NCBI GenBank assembly: GCA_902630885.1
Contig: CACOWI010000007.1
Coordinates: 1-64,000 of the forward strand
Reading direction: 5' to 3'
DNA: 64,000 nt
DNA from: an uncultured SAR86 cluster bacterium
Lineage (GTDB): Bacteria > Pseudomonadota > Gammaproteobacteria > Magnimaribacterales > D2472
Shown in pieces: positions 15,298-24,885 of this stretch; the stretch's first letter is position 1, and every line of letters starts with the position of its first letter. Under the pieces are notes generated by a model. It was not told where the DNA came from and made no database searches. It saw only the letters and a list, made by a program, of their open reading frames with translations. Made by a program: the position numbers and the translations under genes.

Positions 15298-16995
15298 TTA
15301 ATACCCTGATGCATGTCCATCTTTTCTGCTTTCTGATGCTCCATACAAAACACCATCTTTTATCATTATTGCTTGATAGCCTCCAAATGCACCTTTCATG
15401 TAATCATCCTCATTTCGATTAACAACTTTATGTCCAATTTCTTTAATTTTAGAAATTTCGTTTTGATCAAAACCATTCTCAAAAATTAAATATCCTCCAT
15501 CTTTCATCTTCTCACCGGTTGGTTGAGATGATCCTACATGCCTAAACCTTGGTGCATCACCTGCTTCCTGAAGATTCATATCAAAATCAATCAAGTTTAT
15601 TACTATTTGTGCATGTCCTAAAGGCTGCATTGCTCCTCCCATTACACCAAAACTTACAAATGGATTTCCATTTTTTGTTATAAAAGCTGGAATGATTGTA
15701 TGGAATGGTCTTTTACCGCCCACCAAAGAGTTTCTGTGAGTTGGATCAAGATTAAACATCTCACCCCTATCTTGAAGCATAAATCCAGAATCATTTGGAA
15801 TTACTCCTGATCCCATACCTCTATAGTTACTTTGAATGAGTGAAACCATATTTCCAAATTTATCCGCCACAGTTAAATAAATTGTATCGCCATCCTCAAG
15901 ATTATTTGAGTCGATAGATTTTAAAACCTTATCAAAACTAATGAGATTATTTCTTTTCTTTGCATATTCTTTTGATATCAAATAGTCTACTGGCACTTTA
16001 GCAAAACTCATATCTGCGTAATATTTAGCTCTATCTTCAAAAGCTAATTTTTTAGCCTCGGTAAAAAGATGGATATATTCTGCACTGTTGAAGCCTAATT
16101 TTTTAATATCATAATTTTCTAATACATTTAATATTTGTAATGCAGCAATTCCTTGTCCATTTGGAGGGAGTTCCCATACATCATATCCTCTATAATTTGA
16201 AGAAACAGGATTTATCCATTCAGGCTTATATTCGGAAAGGTCACTTAGAGTGAAATATCCACCTTGTGAATTAACTGACTCTACAATTTTTTTTGCTATC
16301 GTGCCCTGATAAAAATCTTTACCATAAGAGTTCGCTATAAGTCTGTAATCATTTGCTAATAATTTATTTTTAAAGATCTCTCCTTTTAGAGGAGTTTTAC
16401 CATTTGCCATCCAGATAGTCTTAAAATTTGGATAGTCTTCAAATACTTCTGAAGATCTATTTAAGTAATAAGCAATTAATTCAGAAACCGGAAATCCGTT
16501 TTCAGCATAACTAATTGCGTCATCAAATAATAATTTAAAATCTAAACTTCCAAATTTTGAATGAAGAGCATTCCATCCTGCAACAGCCCCAGGAACAGTT
16601 ACAGGAAGAGCGCCATAGGGTGGTATCTTATCAATACCTTCCTCTCTTAACTTATCAATAGATATATTCTTTGGTGCAGGACCTGAAGAATTTAAACCAT
16701 AAAGTTTTTTATCTTCCGCGCTCCAAACTATTGCAAATAAATCTCCTCCAATTCCACAGCCGGTTGGCTCTACAAGTCCTAAAACAGCATTTGCTGCTAT
16801 TGCAGCATCAATCGCATTTCCTCCAGCTTTAAGGATTGAAATAGCCGCTTGTGTCGCAAGCGGATGACTAGTTGCTGCCATTCCATTAGTTGCAATTACT
16901 TCTGATCGGCTGGCAAATTCAAGACCAGTTATCCTGTCATATCCATTTATAGGATTTGTTATTATTAATACGATTAAGATATATAAGAATTTCAT
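15298..16995 (-). CDS. ggt: Gamma-glutamyltransferase
   Basis: A 565-residue periplasmic Ntn-hydrolase precursor that removes or transfers the gamma-glutamyl group of glutathione and related compounds. A signal peptide covers about residues 1-18. The large-subunit marks are GGNAIDAAIAAN (58-69) and GCGIGGDLFA (79-88). Autocleavage is expected before Thr371 in GDTIYLTVAD, giving the N-terminal nucleophile; the oxyanion region GMGSGV follows at 393-398 and GGAMQPLGHAQ later. The 24-bp gap to the divergent gene at 17020 leaves almost no leader, and TATTAT sits 6 nt before the ATG. Confidence 0.95.
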   Translation of the reverse strand: MKFLYILIVLIITNPINGYDRITGLEFASRSEVIATNGMAATSHPLATQAAISILKAGGNAIDAAIAANAVLGLVEPTGCGIGGDLFAIVWSAEDKKLYGLNSSGPAPKNISIDKLREEGIDKIPPYGALPVTVPGAVAGWNALHSKFGSLDFKLLFDDAISYAENGFPVSELIAYYLNRSSEVFEDYPNFKTIWMANGKTPLKGEIFKNKLLANDYRLIANSYGKDFYQGTIAKKIVESVNSQGGYFTLSDLSEYKPEWINPVSSNYRGYDVWELPPNGQGIAALQILNVLENYDIKKLGFNSAEYIHLFTEAKKLAFEDRAKYYADMSFAKVPVDYLISKEYAKKRNNLISFDKVLKSIDSNNLEDGDTIYLTVADKFGNMVSLIQSNYRGMGSGVIPNDSGFMLQDRGEMFNLDPTHRNSLVGGKRPFHTIIPAFITKNGNPFVSFGVMGGAMQPLGHAQIVINLIDFDMNLQEAGDAPRFRHVGSSQPTGEKMKDGGYLIFENGFDQNEISKIKEIGHKVVNRNEDDYMKGAFGGYQAIMIKDGVLYGASESRKDGHASGY

Positions 16996-17001
16996 TATTT
17001 A

Positions 17002-17013
17002 ATAATATATACT
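17002..17013. promoter_or_regulatory. Back-to-back -10 boxes between ggt and the divergent small gene
   Basis: The 24-bp gap between two opposite start codons contains TATTAT for the minus strand (17002-17007) and TATACT for the plus strand (17008-17013), directly abutting. Each ends 6 nt before its start codon. The geometry forces very short or no leaders, and each promoter's -35 must lie in the other gene's coding sequence. Confidence 0.5.
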
Positions 17014-17019
17014 CATGTC

Positions 17020-17355
17020 ATGAAGATGTTAATAGCTATTTTTGTTATGTTTTTCAGCTTTAATCTTTCAGCTGAATTTGACAATAAATGTTCTGTTCTT
17101 ATTACATTAAGGTTCCAAAATAACGAAAATGCTTATGCTGATGCATTGGATAAAATTAATCAGTGTAATAAATATGATATTTTATCAGTAACAAGTTTTT
17201 TAGAACTATCAGTTAGTAAAGTTTATATTACAGACATTATTCAAACATATTGCATGTTTAATCATGAAATTATTACTTTACTTGATGAAAGTACGTCAAA
17301 TTTAAGTTGCGTTCATAGAGGCAAAGCTAGAAAGAATAGAAAACTAGTCAATTAA
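17020..17355 (+). CDS. Small secreted protein of unknown function
   Basis: A 111-residue protein. Residues 1-18 form a clear signal peptide (charged KM, hydrophobic core, SA-E cleavage zone), so the mature part is periplasmic. Four cysteines (24, 49, 77, 96) could make two disulfides. The tail is basic (RGKARKNRK). I recognise no family. It is divergent from ggt with a 24-bp gap. Confidence 0.65.
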   Translation: MKMLIAIFVMFFSFNLSAEFDNKCSVLITLRFQNNENAYADALDKINQCNKYDILSVTSFLELSVSKVYITDIIQTYCMFNHEIITLLDESTSNLSCVHRGKARKNRKLVN

Positions 17356-17376
17356 TATATATTCTCAAATATTGCT

Positions 17377-17760
17377 TTATATTGAATATAAGTTAATACC
17401 CATCATAATCAGTACTACTATTGATGGAACCCAAATTAAAGGTCTAATGTGGGGAAATCTATATAAATCTATTACATGACCAATTAAATAAACTATTCTT
17501 AAACCAAACCATGTTTTAGCTAACATAAGATTATCTACCTCTAAAACAGCAGACATAACTGCCAATGGAATAAATATAAAGAGTGACTGCCTTAGATTCT
17601 CACCAGCAACACCCATTCTTTCCGATAGATCTGTCATACCGGATAAGTCTCCATCCTTTATAGTGAAATTTACATAGGGAACTTTATGTAAAGAAAATAA
17701 TAATTTTAAGAAAAGATGTCCTGTATAGAAAAATAAAACACAAACTATTAAATTGATCAT
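17377..17760 (-). CDS. MAPEG-family membrane protein
   Basis: A 127-residue integral membrane protein with four hydrophobic segments (about 1-20, 58-75, 79-97, 108-125). The stretch SERMGVAGENLRQSLFIFIPLAV matches the MAPEG region in which a conserved R-x(3)-A-x(2)-N-x(3)-F/S-L-x-I-F-I-P pattern lies before helix 2. Eukaryotic members act on glutathione or eicosanoids. Proximity to gamma-glutamyltransferase makes a glutathione link tempting, but this is inference only. Confidence 0.75.
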   Translation of the reverse strand: MINLIVCVLFFYTGHLFLKLLFSLHKVPYVNFTIKDGDLSGMTDLSERMGVAGENLRQSLFIFIPLAVMSAVLEVDNLMLAKTWFGLRIVYLIGHVIDLYRFPHIRPLIWVPSIVVLIMMGINLYSI

Positions 17761-17798
17761 ATGATAACCTCAGTTATTTATTCTTATGCTATCTTATT

Positions 17799-19802
17799 TT
17801 AGGAATTGATTAAAGCTATATCCTCAGGTTTAAGTAGTTCTTCATCTAAATTTTCTATCAATGGTTTTAGATTTTTAGCATAAGGCTTCCATCTGTGCAT
17901 ACCTGATTTATTTATTGGTTTTCTTACTTGTTCTGAGCTAGCGGTCCTAACTGATCTATCTGTTTCATAGAATGTTATACAAGATTCTTCAAATGGGAGT
18001 TCAAGGAAATCAAGCATTCTTTTTACCTGTCCCTCTAAATCATCGATGATATCCTCATTATTTACTCTTAAAATTTTATTTGGAAGTACCTTATCCCAAT
18101 GATTCATTAGCTTTACATAACTATTATAATAACTTGCAGCTTCAGCCAAACCATAAGTGAATTCTTGTCCTTGAGCAAATAGTTGTTTAAACATACTAAA
18201 ACAACAATCCAATGGATATCTTCTTGCATCGATAATTTTTGCATTTGGAAGAATTAAGTGTATAAGTCCAATATGGCGAAAATTATTTGGCATTTTATCA
18301 GTAAACCTTGGGGCTTCTTTTCTGTGCATTTTAGTGTCATTAATAAATAATTTTCCTAGCTCCATTCTTTTTTCTTGCGATAAAGATTTCATACTTTTAG
18401 GATAATTCCCTTCGTTGCCATATATGTCATCTCCCCTTAAACCTTGAGCTATAGATAAAATATTTGGTAGTTCAAGAGTTCCATCAACCATGGAGTGTGA
18501 TGCAAGTATTTGTTCAATTAGAGTAGATCCAGCTCTTGGAAGACCCAAGATAAAAATCGGATCATTGGACTCACAGCCACCTTTTCCTAGATTTTTAAAA
18601 AAACTATGATTACAAGTATCTATTTGTGCTTGGAGTTCTTTATCCATCTTCTCAATAGTGTATTTACTTTGTTCATTTTTTATTTTGTTACCTTTATCAA
18701 GGTTTATAAAAGCTTCATCATATTCCTCAATAGCCTCACATGCTTGTGCTAAAGCAAAGTGAAAATATGCTTTATCTTTTAGTGTTAAATCAAGTCTTTT
18801 TAATTGAGTTCTCATCATATTTATTTCATCACTTGTAAATTTATAAGTTTTAAGATTTGAAAGAGAAAAATATGCCTCTCCATGGTCGTTTTTTATCTTA
18901 TAAGATGATTTATAACTATTAATTGCATCATTAGTATTTCCAAGAGTTTTTTCTGCGTGGCCTTTCGAAGTAAATACGCTAAAATTATATGGATTTTTTT
19001 CTATTATTTTTTCAAATAACTCAATTGCATCAGCATGTTGACCATTCTGCATGATTTCGCTTGCTTTTTGTGCTTGATATGAAAGATTATCAGGATATTG
19101 TTCACATAAGATATTTACTTGCTCCATTGTCTTTGCAAACTTTTGTTTTAGTCTTAGGATTAGGGCATATTTCATTCTTATCTCACCATCATTTGGACTA
19201 AACTTCACAGCATTTTCTAATAAGACTTCTGCATCATCAAAATATCCAAACTTTTTAGCAATATCAGATAACAGTGACATTGCATAAACATTTGTTGGAT
19301 TTTTCTTGAGAAAGTCTCTACATTTTTGTTCAGCAATTGCCAACCTCCCCTCATTTAAAATTTGACTTATGTAAAGAAGAATACTTGGTAGAGATTCAAG
19401 TTTATTAATTTGTTCATATGCGTGATCTGCAGCAGGTTTATTATTTTTTTTAACAAAATAATTGAACAGAGACTTCCATGAAGATATTAATGCTGGATTT
19501 AATTCACAAGCCTGTCTGTAATATGAAATTGAATCTTCTTCTTTGCCCATTACTTTGTTAAGGTGACCCAATTCTTGATACGCTCTACCCATATCCGGCG
19601 CTTGAGACAATAAATTATTTAAATAATTTTGTGAATCTTTGTAGTTTTTTAAGTATCTAGAACAAACTGCAGCAAAATACAAACTGTCGATATGATATGG
19701 ATCCTTCGCTAAGTTGGATTCAAGAAAACTTAAAGCTTCAACAAATCTACTATCTCTAATTGCCTTAGAGGCTCTTTCAATATCTAATTTGATTTGATCC
19801 AT
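17799..19802 (-). CDS. TPR-repeat sulfotransferase (module 1)
   Basis: A 667-residue cytoplasmic protein. Residues 1 to about 310 are tandem tetratricopeptide repeats, a protein-binding scaffold. The C-terminal domain is a PAPS-dependent sulfotransferase of the tyrosylprotein-sulfotransferase-like type: 5'-phosphosulfate loop GLPRAGSTLIEQIL at 420-433, TDKMPNNF at 501-508, 3'-phosphate-binding DARRYPLDCCFSMF at 525-538, and VRTASSEQVRKPI near 618-630. It would transfer sulfate from PAPS to a hydroxyl of a protein or small molecule. It lies 85 bp after a TonB receptor gene, past a hairpin. A second such gene is at 25954. Its acceptor is unknown. Confidence 0.92.
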   Translation of the reverse strand: MDQIKLDIERASKAIRDSRFVEALSFLESNLAKDPYHIDSLYFAAVCSRYLKNYKDSQNYLNNLLSQAPDMGRAYQELGHLNKVMGKEEDSISYYRQACELNPALISSWKSLFNYFVKKNNKPAADHAYEQINKLESLPSILLYISQILNEGRLAIAEQKCRDFLKKNPTNVYAMSLLSDIAKKFGYFDDAEVLLENAVKFSPNDGEIRMKYALILRLKQKFAKTMEQVNILCEQYPDNLSYQAQKASEIMQNGQHADAIELFEKIIEKNPYNFSVFTSKGHAEKTLGNTNDAINSYKSSYKIKNDHGEAYFSLSNLKTYKFTSDEINMMRTQLKRLDLTLKDKAYFHFALAQACEAIEEYDEAFINLDKGNKIKNEQSKYTIEKMDKELQAQIDTCNHSFFKNLGKGGCESNDPIFILGLPRAGSTLIEQILASHSMVDGTLELPNILSIAQGLRGDDIYGNEGNYPKSMKSLSQEKRMELGKLFINDTKMHRKEAPRFTDKMPNNFRHIGLIHLILPNAKIIDARRYPLDCCFSMFKQLFAQGQEFTYGLAEAASYYNSYVKLMNHWDKVLPNKILRVNNEDIIDDLEGQVKRMLDFLELPFEESCITFYETDRSVRTASSEQVRKPINKSGMHRWKPYAKNLKPLIENLDEELLKPEDIALINS

Positions 19803-19840
19803 AAAATTATTATGAATTTATTATTACATATCTTAAAAAT

Positions 19841-19866
19841 AAAAAGGGAGTACAAACTCCCTTTTT
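19841..19866 (-). terminator. Hairpin after TonB receptor 1
   Basis: AAAAAGGGAG (19841-19850) pairs perfectly with CTCCCTTTTT (19857-19866) around a 6-nt loop, followed on the minus strand by a T-rich run. It is an intrinsic terminator in form and is bidirectional. It lies between the receptor stop and the sulfotransferase start, so partial read-through would set their ratio. Confidence 0.85.
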
Positions 19867-19887
19867 ACTTTTTAAGTTTAACTACCG

Positions 19888-22482
19888 TTAAAAGTTCTTT
19901 TTAACTCTTATACCAATTGTTGTTGGTCTAATATAAGCAACACGTTGTCTATCAAAAACAAATGTATTACTTATTTCAGCTCTTTCATCAGTAACATTAT
20001 CAACATAAAGCTCTGCAGTTAAATCATCATTGGTTATACCTGCTCTTAGATCGATATAACTATAACTAGCCTGTCTTGCTTTGTTAGGTTCCATAATGTC
20101 TGAAAAACTATCATCTGAGTATGTGAACTGGACTTGTAAGTGACCAACATTTCCTGCAGTCATGCCCCATTCTTGTCTTACTCTCACATTACCCTGCATA
20201 CCAGGAGCGAATGCTAGTTCTTCACCGACAACAACATCATTTGTTGGTACTAATTTCTCAGTAATTTCAGTATCTAAGAAAGAGAAAGCACCAGCAACTG
20301 ATAATCCTTCAATATTGGTGAAATAAGTAAAGTCTCCTTCAAGTCCTTTGATAGTCGCATCAGCAGCATTATCGGAGAAGAATAAGTTAACAATACTAGG
20401 ATCAAAAATTGTACTTTGTAATCCTGTTACATCAACATAGAAGGCACTACCATTAAATCTTAGCTGGCCATCTTTAGTGATAGTTTTCCAACCAAATTCA
20501 TAGTTAGTTATTTCATCAGTATCTACTTCTGGTTTTACAGTATAAGATCCATCAGCATTTGAAGATCCAACAGGTCTATTAAGAAGACCTGGTCTGAAAC
20601 CTTCTGACCATGTTACATAGTACATGATACCGTCATCAGGATTCCATGACACTGTAGCTTTACCAATTAAACCATCAGTTTCAGCTTTATCAGGATATCC
20701 ATTAGCATTACCTGGAGCATACTGAACAGATAGATTAGAACCAAATCTCTGTTCATCTGGATTTCCAAAACCATTACCGAAAGAGGAGTTTGCACTACCT
20801 TCAAAATCAACAGCAATGTCATACCATCTGGCTCCTAGTGTAAGTTCAGCTGTATCAGATAAAGCATAATTAACCTCACCGAATACACCTTTTTGCTCAT
20901 CAGTTCTTCTTATATCATTAAAGAAAATTACTGGTTCAGAGAAAGGTCCAGCTGAGAACCAGCCTGCTCCAGCCCTAACAGCGGATTTACCACTATCAGA
21001 TCTGTCCCCAGTAACTGATATATCAGTTAAAGCATAGTTAGCCGCATATGTTATATCATTAGCTAATGATCCAGGATATGTAAACAAGTTCAACTCTGTA
21101 AGTTCGGTATCACTCATAAACACACCAGCTGTTAGTGACATTTTGTCATTTATTGGAGCATTAATTCTAAACTCGTGACTTTCAACTTTAGTATTTGTTG
21201 TTGAATCAACAAATAGATCAGATGTACCACAACTTCCTGTTGGAACTCCGCCAGGAGCAAAAGATGTGTAAGTCACATAGTAATCACAAATGTAATATGG
21301 AAGGTATTGTCCAACAAATAAATAATCAGTGTAATCAACTATTTGATTTGTTTCTCTGTCTGTATAAGCACCAGCATAAACAGCTTCAAGCTCACCTATA
21401 GAACCTTCTAATGTAAGGCTCATATTTTCATACTCATCACTTATGTGATCATCACTATATCTTTGTATTTCTAAATCGCCTAAATTAGGATCAGCGAAGA
21501 ATACACCATCAGATTCAATTGTTTGCTCAGCATAAACTAATGTTGCGTTCCAATTATCACCAATTTCTTGACCAATTGAAGATCTAAAGCCCTCATACTC
21601 AGTTCCATTTACATTGTCTTCGATTAAAGCATCAGTTTTAGCAAATGTAACTCCTGAAAGATCAGCTCCTGCTTGGAAACCAGCTCTTCCTGATGAAACA
21701 GGTAAACCGTTCTCTCTAACAGCACCAGCTTCTCTAAAACGTGCTGACATACTAGGGTCAACATTTCCAGCAACTTGATCAATGTATCCACCTCTTCTAT
21801 CTCTATAAGCAACAAATCTCCATGTTGTTGAATCTGTAAGAGGTACGTTTGTCATAACTTCAAGTTTCGTTCCTGTGTCACCCTCAGGCATAAATCTTGT
21901 TTCAACTTCAACGTTACTTTCTGTCACGCCTTGTTTTGGCTTATTTGTAATCATCCTTACAACACCAGCTTGAGAACTAGCTCCAAATAGCGTTCCTTGA
22001 GGACCTGCAAGTACCTCTATACGAGCTACGTCAGCAGCATAAACGTCTAAGTTTCTGCCAGGTTGAGCTAAAGGTTGCTCATCTAGATAAAATGACACGT
22101 TAGGCGCTAGACCAGCTACACCAGCTGTTGTAAGGTTTGGTGTAGTAGATGCTAAACCTCTGATATAAATAGTACTCTGTCCGGGACCTGAGCCACCAGC
22201 AGTAACTCCTGGAAGTTGCATGAGGTAGTCTTCAAAAACATTTATACCTCTCTCTTCTAGTGTTTCTTCTGCCAAAGCACTTACTGAAAGTGGAACATCT
22301 TGTAAACTCTCAGATTTTTTACGAGCTGTAACTACCACTTCTTCAATCGTTGCATTTTGAGCAGCAATGTAACCACTGAAAACAGATGCATTAATTACTG
22401 CAAAAGTAGACAGAGATGGTAATATCGCTGGTATTAAAGAAGGTACAACATCCTTCCGTATTTTGTTTAATTTATTTAACAT
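19888..22482 (-). CDS. TonB-dependent outer-membrane receptor (module 1)
   Basis: An 864-residue receptor for energy-coupled uptake across the outer membrane. A long N-terminal leader ends near 40; the TonB-box region TIEEVVVTARK is at 45-55, followed by the plug (DVPLSVSAL, then VEVLAGPQGTLFGA-like residues 155-168). The remainder is a beta barrel ending in the expected aromatic residue (KKNF). A segment at about 384-418 is unusually rich in tyrosine (Tyr384, 387, 393, 396, 397, 401, 402, 405) with Cys399 and Cys418 and nearby aspartates. The ligand is unknown. Paired with the TPR-sulfotransferase downstream, and paralogous to the receptor at 27597. Confidence 0.95.
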   Translation of the reverse strand: MLNKLNKIRKDVVPSLIPAILPSLSTFAVINASVFSGYIAAQNATIEEVVVTARKKSESLQDVPLSVSALAEETLEERGINVFEDYLMQLPGVTAGGSGPGQSTIYIRGLASTTPNLTTAGVAGLAPNVSFYLDEQPLAQPGRNLDVYAADVARIEVLAGPQGTLFGASSQAGVVRMITNKPKQGVTESNVEVETRFMPEGDTGTKLEVMTNVPLTDSTTWRFVAYRDRRGGYIDQVAGNVDPSMSARFREAGAVRENGLPVSSGRAGFQAGADLSGVTFAKTDALIEDNVNGTEYEGFRSSIGQEIGDNWNATLVYAEQTIESDGVFFADPNLGDLEIQRYSDDHISDEYENMSLTLEGSIGELEAVYAGAYTDRETNQIVDYTDYLFVGQYLPYYICDYYVTYTSFAPGGVPTGSCGTSDLFVDSTTNTKVESHEFRINAPINDKMSLTAGVFMSDTELTELNLFTYPGSLANDITYAANYALTDISVTGDRSDSGKSAVRAGAGWFSAGPFSEPVIFFNDIRRTDEQKGVFGEVNYALSDTAELTLGARWYDIAVDFEGSANSSFGNGFGNPDEQRFGSNLSVQYAPGNANGYPDKAETDGLIGKATVSWNPDDGIMYYVTWSEGFRPGLLNRPVGSSNADGSYTVKPEVDTDEITNYEFGWKTITKDGQLRFNGSAFYVDVTGLQSTIFDPSIVNLFFSDNAADATIKGLEGDFTYFTNIEGLSVAGAFSFLDTEITEKLVPTNDVVVGEELAFAPGMQGNVRVRQEWGMTAGNVGHLQVQFTYSDDSFSDIMEPNKARQASYSYIDLRAGITNDDLTAELYVDNVTDERAEISNTFVFDRQRVAYIRPTTIGIRVKKNF

Positions 22483-22641
22483 AGTTTCCCCTAATTAAGA
22501 AATTAATAGGACAAGGTTACTAAATATCTAAAAACTATGCAAATTTAGTTTATTTTATTTATCTTTTTTATATTTATAACCATCCACCAGAGTGGAAATT
22601 TAACATTAATTATGTTTCACTAGACCTAATTTAAATCCTCT

Positions 22642-24135
22642 ATGAATAACTTAAGTAAACCAAGATTTTTAATTTCAATTATACTTTTATCATTTATTAC
22701 AGCAGTTGTATCATTAAATTCAGATATATCTGAGTCATTTTTTCTTGATTTGCAAGCTTTTTTATCAAAATATCTTGGTTGGATGATAATCTTAATAGCT
22801 AATGGATTTGTAATTTTCGCTTTTTTTCTTATTTTTACAAAGTATAAAGACATAAAACTAGGCGGTATTGAAGCTAAGCCTGCATATTCGTATATAAATT
22901 GGATTGCTATGTTATTCAGCGCAGGTTTGGGCATTGGTTTATTGTTTTATGGTGTAGCTGAACCAATAATGCATCTAAACTCATATCCAGGGATGATAGA
23001 TGGTGATGCATCATTCAATGCCGGAAAGGCTATTGGATTAGCAAATCTTCACTGGGGTTTACATGGTTGGGCTATTTATTCCCTATTAGGATTATGCTTT
23101 GCCTTTGCTTCATATAATAAAAAACTTCCTTTTAGAGTCAGTTCCTTATTAGGTCCTAAAATATCAAATAATAAGCCTTTAGCAATATCAATAGATATTA
23201 TTGCAATACTTACAACAGTTCTTGGTGTAACAACTTCTTTAGGATTAGGCACGATTCAGATTAGTTCAGGATTAGAATATGTTTTTTCAATACCTGAAAG
23301 CTTTTCGAATCAAATTATTATTATCGCTCTTATTACTTTGATCGGTTTAACCAGTGTTTGTTTAGGTTTAGATAAAGGTATTAAAAGATTATCTCAACTA
23401 AATATGATCCTTGCATCCTCGTTAATGGCATTCATATTTATCTTTGGACCAACTGTTTTTATATTGAATGCATTAATTCAAAATTTTGGTTCATATGTGA
23501 ACACACTTATAGAGTCAGCAACATGGACAGAAGTTTATTCGTCTTCATCATGGCAAGATGGATGGACATTGTTCTTTTACACATGGTGGTTTGCATGGGC
23601 GCCATTTGTCTCTCTATTTATTGCAAGAATATCTTATGGAAGATCAATAAAAGAATTTATTATTGGTGTGTTATTTGTTCCATCATTAATTGTTTTCTTA
23701 TGGATGGGAATTTTTGGAAATGCAGGCATATACCAAGTATTAAATGATACAAGTCAATTAAATGAAATTGTTAACAACAACTACACAGTAGCCCTATTTG
23801 CGCTATTTGATGTTTATCCAATACCAACATTAATATCGATTTTAGCCTTGACTATAATTGTGACATTTTTTGTTACATCATCTGATTCTGGTGCTCTTGT
23901 AGCATCTATGCTTTCATCAAAAAGTCATGTCGGTATTCATGATGACTCTCCGATTCTATCGAGAGTAACTTGGGCAATACTTTTAGGTATTATTGCAGCT
24001 GTCCTATTATACAAAGGAGGCCTTACTGCTCTTCAGACTTCTGTAGTAATATGTGGAGTTCCTTTTTCTATAATTGTTGTATTTGCAATTAGGCATTTTT
24101 ATAACTCTCTTGAATCAGAGCTTGAAAAATATTAG
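22642..24135 (+). CDS. BCCT-family transporter
   Basis: A 497-residue, twelve-helix betaine/carnitine/choline-type carrier for quaternary ammonium or sulfonium compounds, in the inner membrane. Family marks are NWIAMLFSAGLGIGLLFYGVAEP near 90-112 and the signature GWTLFFYTWWFAWAPF near 305-320. The aromatic residues that box a trimethylammonium or dimethylsulfonium group are in that region. Likely substrates are glycine betaine, choline or DMSP. No long C-terminal osmosensing tail is present, which favours nutrient uptake over osmoregulation. A second, more diverged BCCT gene lies at 32351. Confidence 0.93.
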   Translation: MNNLSKPRFLISIILLSFITAVVSLNSDISESFFLDLQAFLSKYLGWMIILIANGFVIFAFFLIFTKYKDIKLGGIEAKPAYSYINWIAMLFSAGLGIGLLFYGVAEPIMHLNSYPGMIDGDASFNAGKAIGLANLHWGLHGWAIYSLLGLCFAFASYNKKLPFRVSSLLGPKISNNKPLAISIDIIAILTTVLGVTTSLGLGTIQISSGLEYVFSIPESFSNQIIIIALITLIGLTSVCLGLDKGIKRLSQLNMILASSLMAFIFIFGPTVFILNALIQNFGSYVNTLIESATWTEVYSSSSWQDGWTLFFYTWWFAWAPFVSLFIARISYGRSIKEFIIGVLFVPSLIVFLWMGIFGNAGIYQVLNDTSQLNEIVNNNYTVALFALFDVYPIPTLISILALTIIVTFFVTSSDSGALVASMLSSKSHVGIHDDSPILSRVTWAILLGIIAAVLLYKGGLTALQTSVVICGVPFSIIVVFAIRHFYNSLESELEKY

Positions 24136-24275
24136 TCTAATTCTTCATCTAATTGCTTTAACTCATCTTCATCCATCTCATCTTCAAAAATTAAGTCATT
24201 ATTAGAATTAAATTTCTTTGCAACAATAAGTGCAGCAACAATAACGATAAGTATGATTCCAATTTGATATAACAT
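24132..24275 (-). CDS. Small single-pass membrane protein (47 aa)
   Basis: The frame encodes one hydrophobic helix (about residues 4-19, GIILIVIVAALIVA) followed by KK and a strongly acidic tail (EDEMDEDELKQLDEELD). The composition is protein-like and the gene fills an otherwise empty gap between the BCCT and nitroreductase genes, overlapping the BCCT stop by 4 bp tail to tail. No clear Shine-Dalgarno is seen. Function unknown. Confidence 0.6.
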   Translation of the reverse strand: MLYQIGIILIVIVAALIVAKKFNSNNDLIFEDEMDEDELKQLDEELD

Positions 24276-24333
24276 TGATTGAATTATTATAATTAAGACT
24301 TACCTATATAATAACTCAAAAAATAAAAAATAA

Positions 24334-24885
24334 ATGGACGCACTTGAAAATATATTGAATCGAGTCTCTGCTAGAAGCCTTAAAGAGCCACATCCATCGA
24401 AAAAAGAGATGGATATAGTTTACAAAGCTGCATTGAGAGCACCTGATCATGCTTGGCTTAGAACAACTAGTTTTATTGAGGTTAAGGGTGAAAGCTTAAA
24501 AAAATTATCAAACATTTTTGTAAAATATGGAAAATCTGTTCCGGATATATCTGATGAAGTTCTAGAAAAATATAAAAATGCTCCTTACAGAGCTCCAATG
24601 ATTATAATTTTAGTTAATACATTTAAAGAACATCCAAAGGTACCTGCAATCGAACAAAAATTATCCACTGCAACAGCTGCTCAAAATATAATGCTTGCTT
24701 TGAATGCCATGAAATATTCTTGTATTTGGAGAACCGGAAAAATGGCATTCAATGAGCTTATACAAAATGAACTTGGTCTAGCTAAAGATCAAGAAATTTT
24801 GGGTTATCTGTATATTGGAACTGAATCAGGCGAAAAGAAGAAAATTCCAAATTTAGATATTGATGATTTTGTAAGTTACTTATAG
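24334..24885 (+). CDS. Nitroreductase-family protein, YdjA-like
   Basis: A 183-residue FMN-binding nitroreductase. It matches E. coli YdjA along its length: MDALENILNRVSARSLKEP at the start, ALRAPDHAWLRT (FMN contacts), NAPYRAPMIIILV in the middle, and GIWR-like CIWRTGKMAF near 129-138. YdjA is the smallest member of the family, and its physiological substrate is not established. The 3' end overlaps the convergent gene by 6 bp. Confidence 0.9.
   Translation: MDALENILNRVSARSLKEPHPSKKEMDIVYKAALRAPDHAWLRTTSFIEVKGESLKKLSNIFVKYGKSVPDISDEVLEKYKNAPYRAPMIIILVNTFKEHPKVPAIEQKLSTATAAQNIMLALNAMKYSCIWRTGKMAFNELIQNELGLAKDQEILGYLYIGTESGEKKKIPNLDIDDFVSYL

Noticed and set aside
21195..21401. Plus-strand frame of 68 codons, Gln/Asn/Cys-rich
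   Set aside because: Antisense to the tyrosine-rich segment of TonB receptor 1; its odd composition simply reflects those codons.
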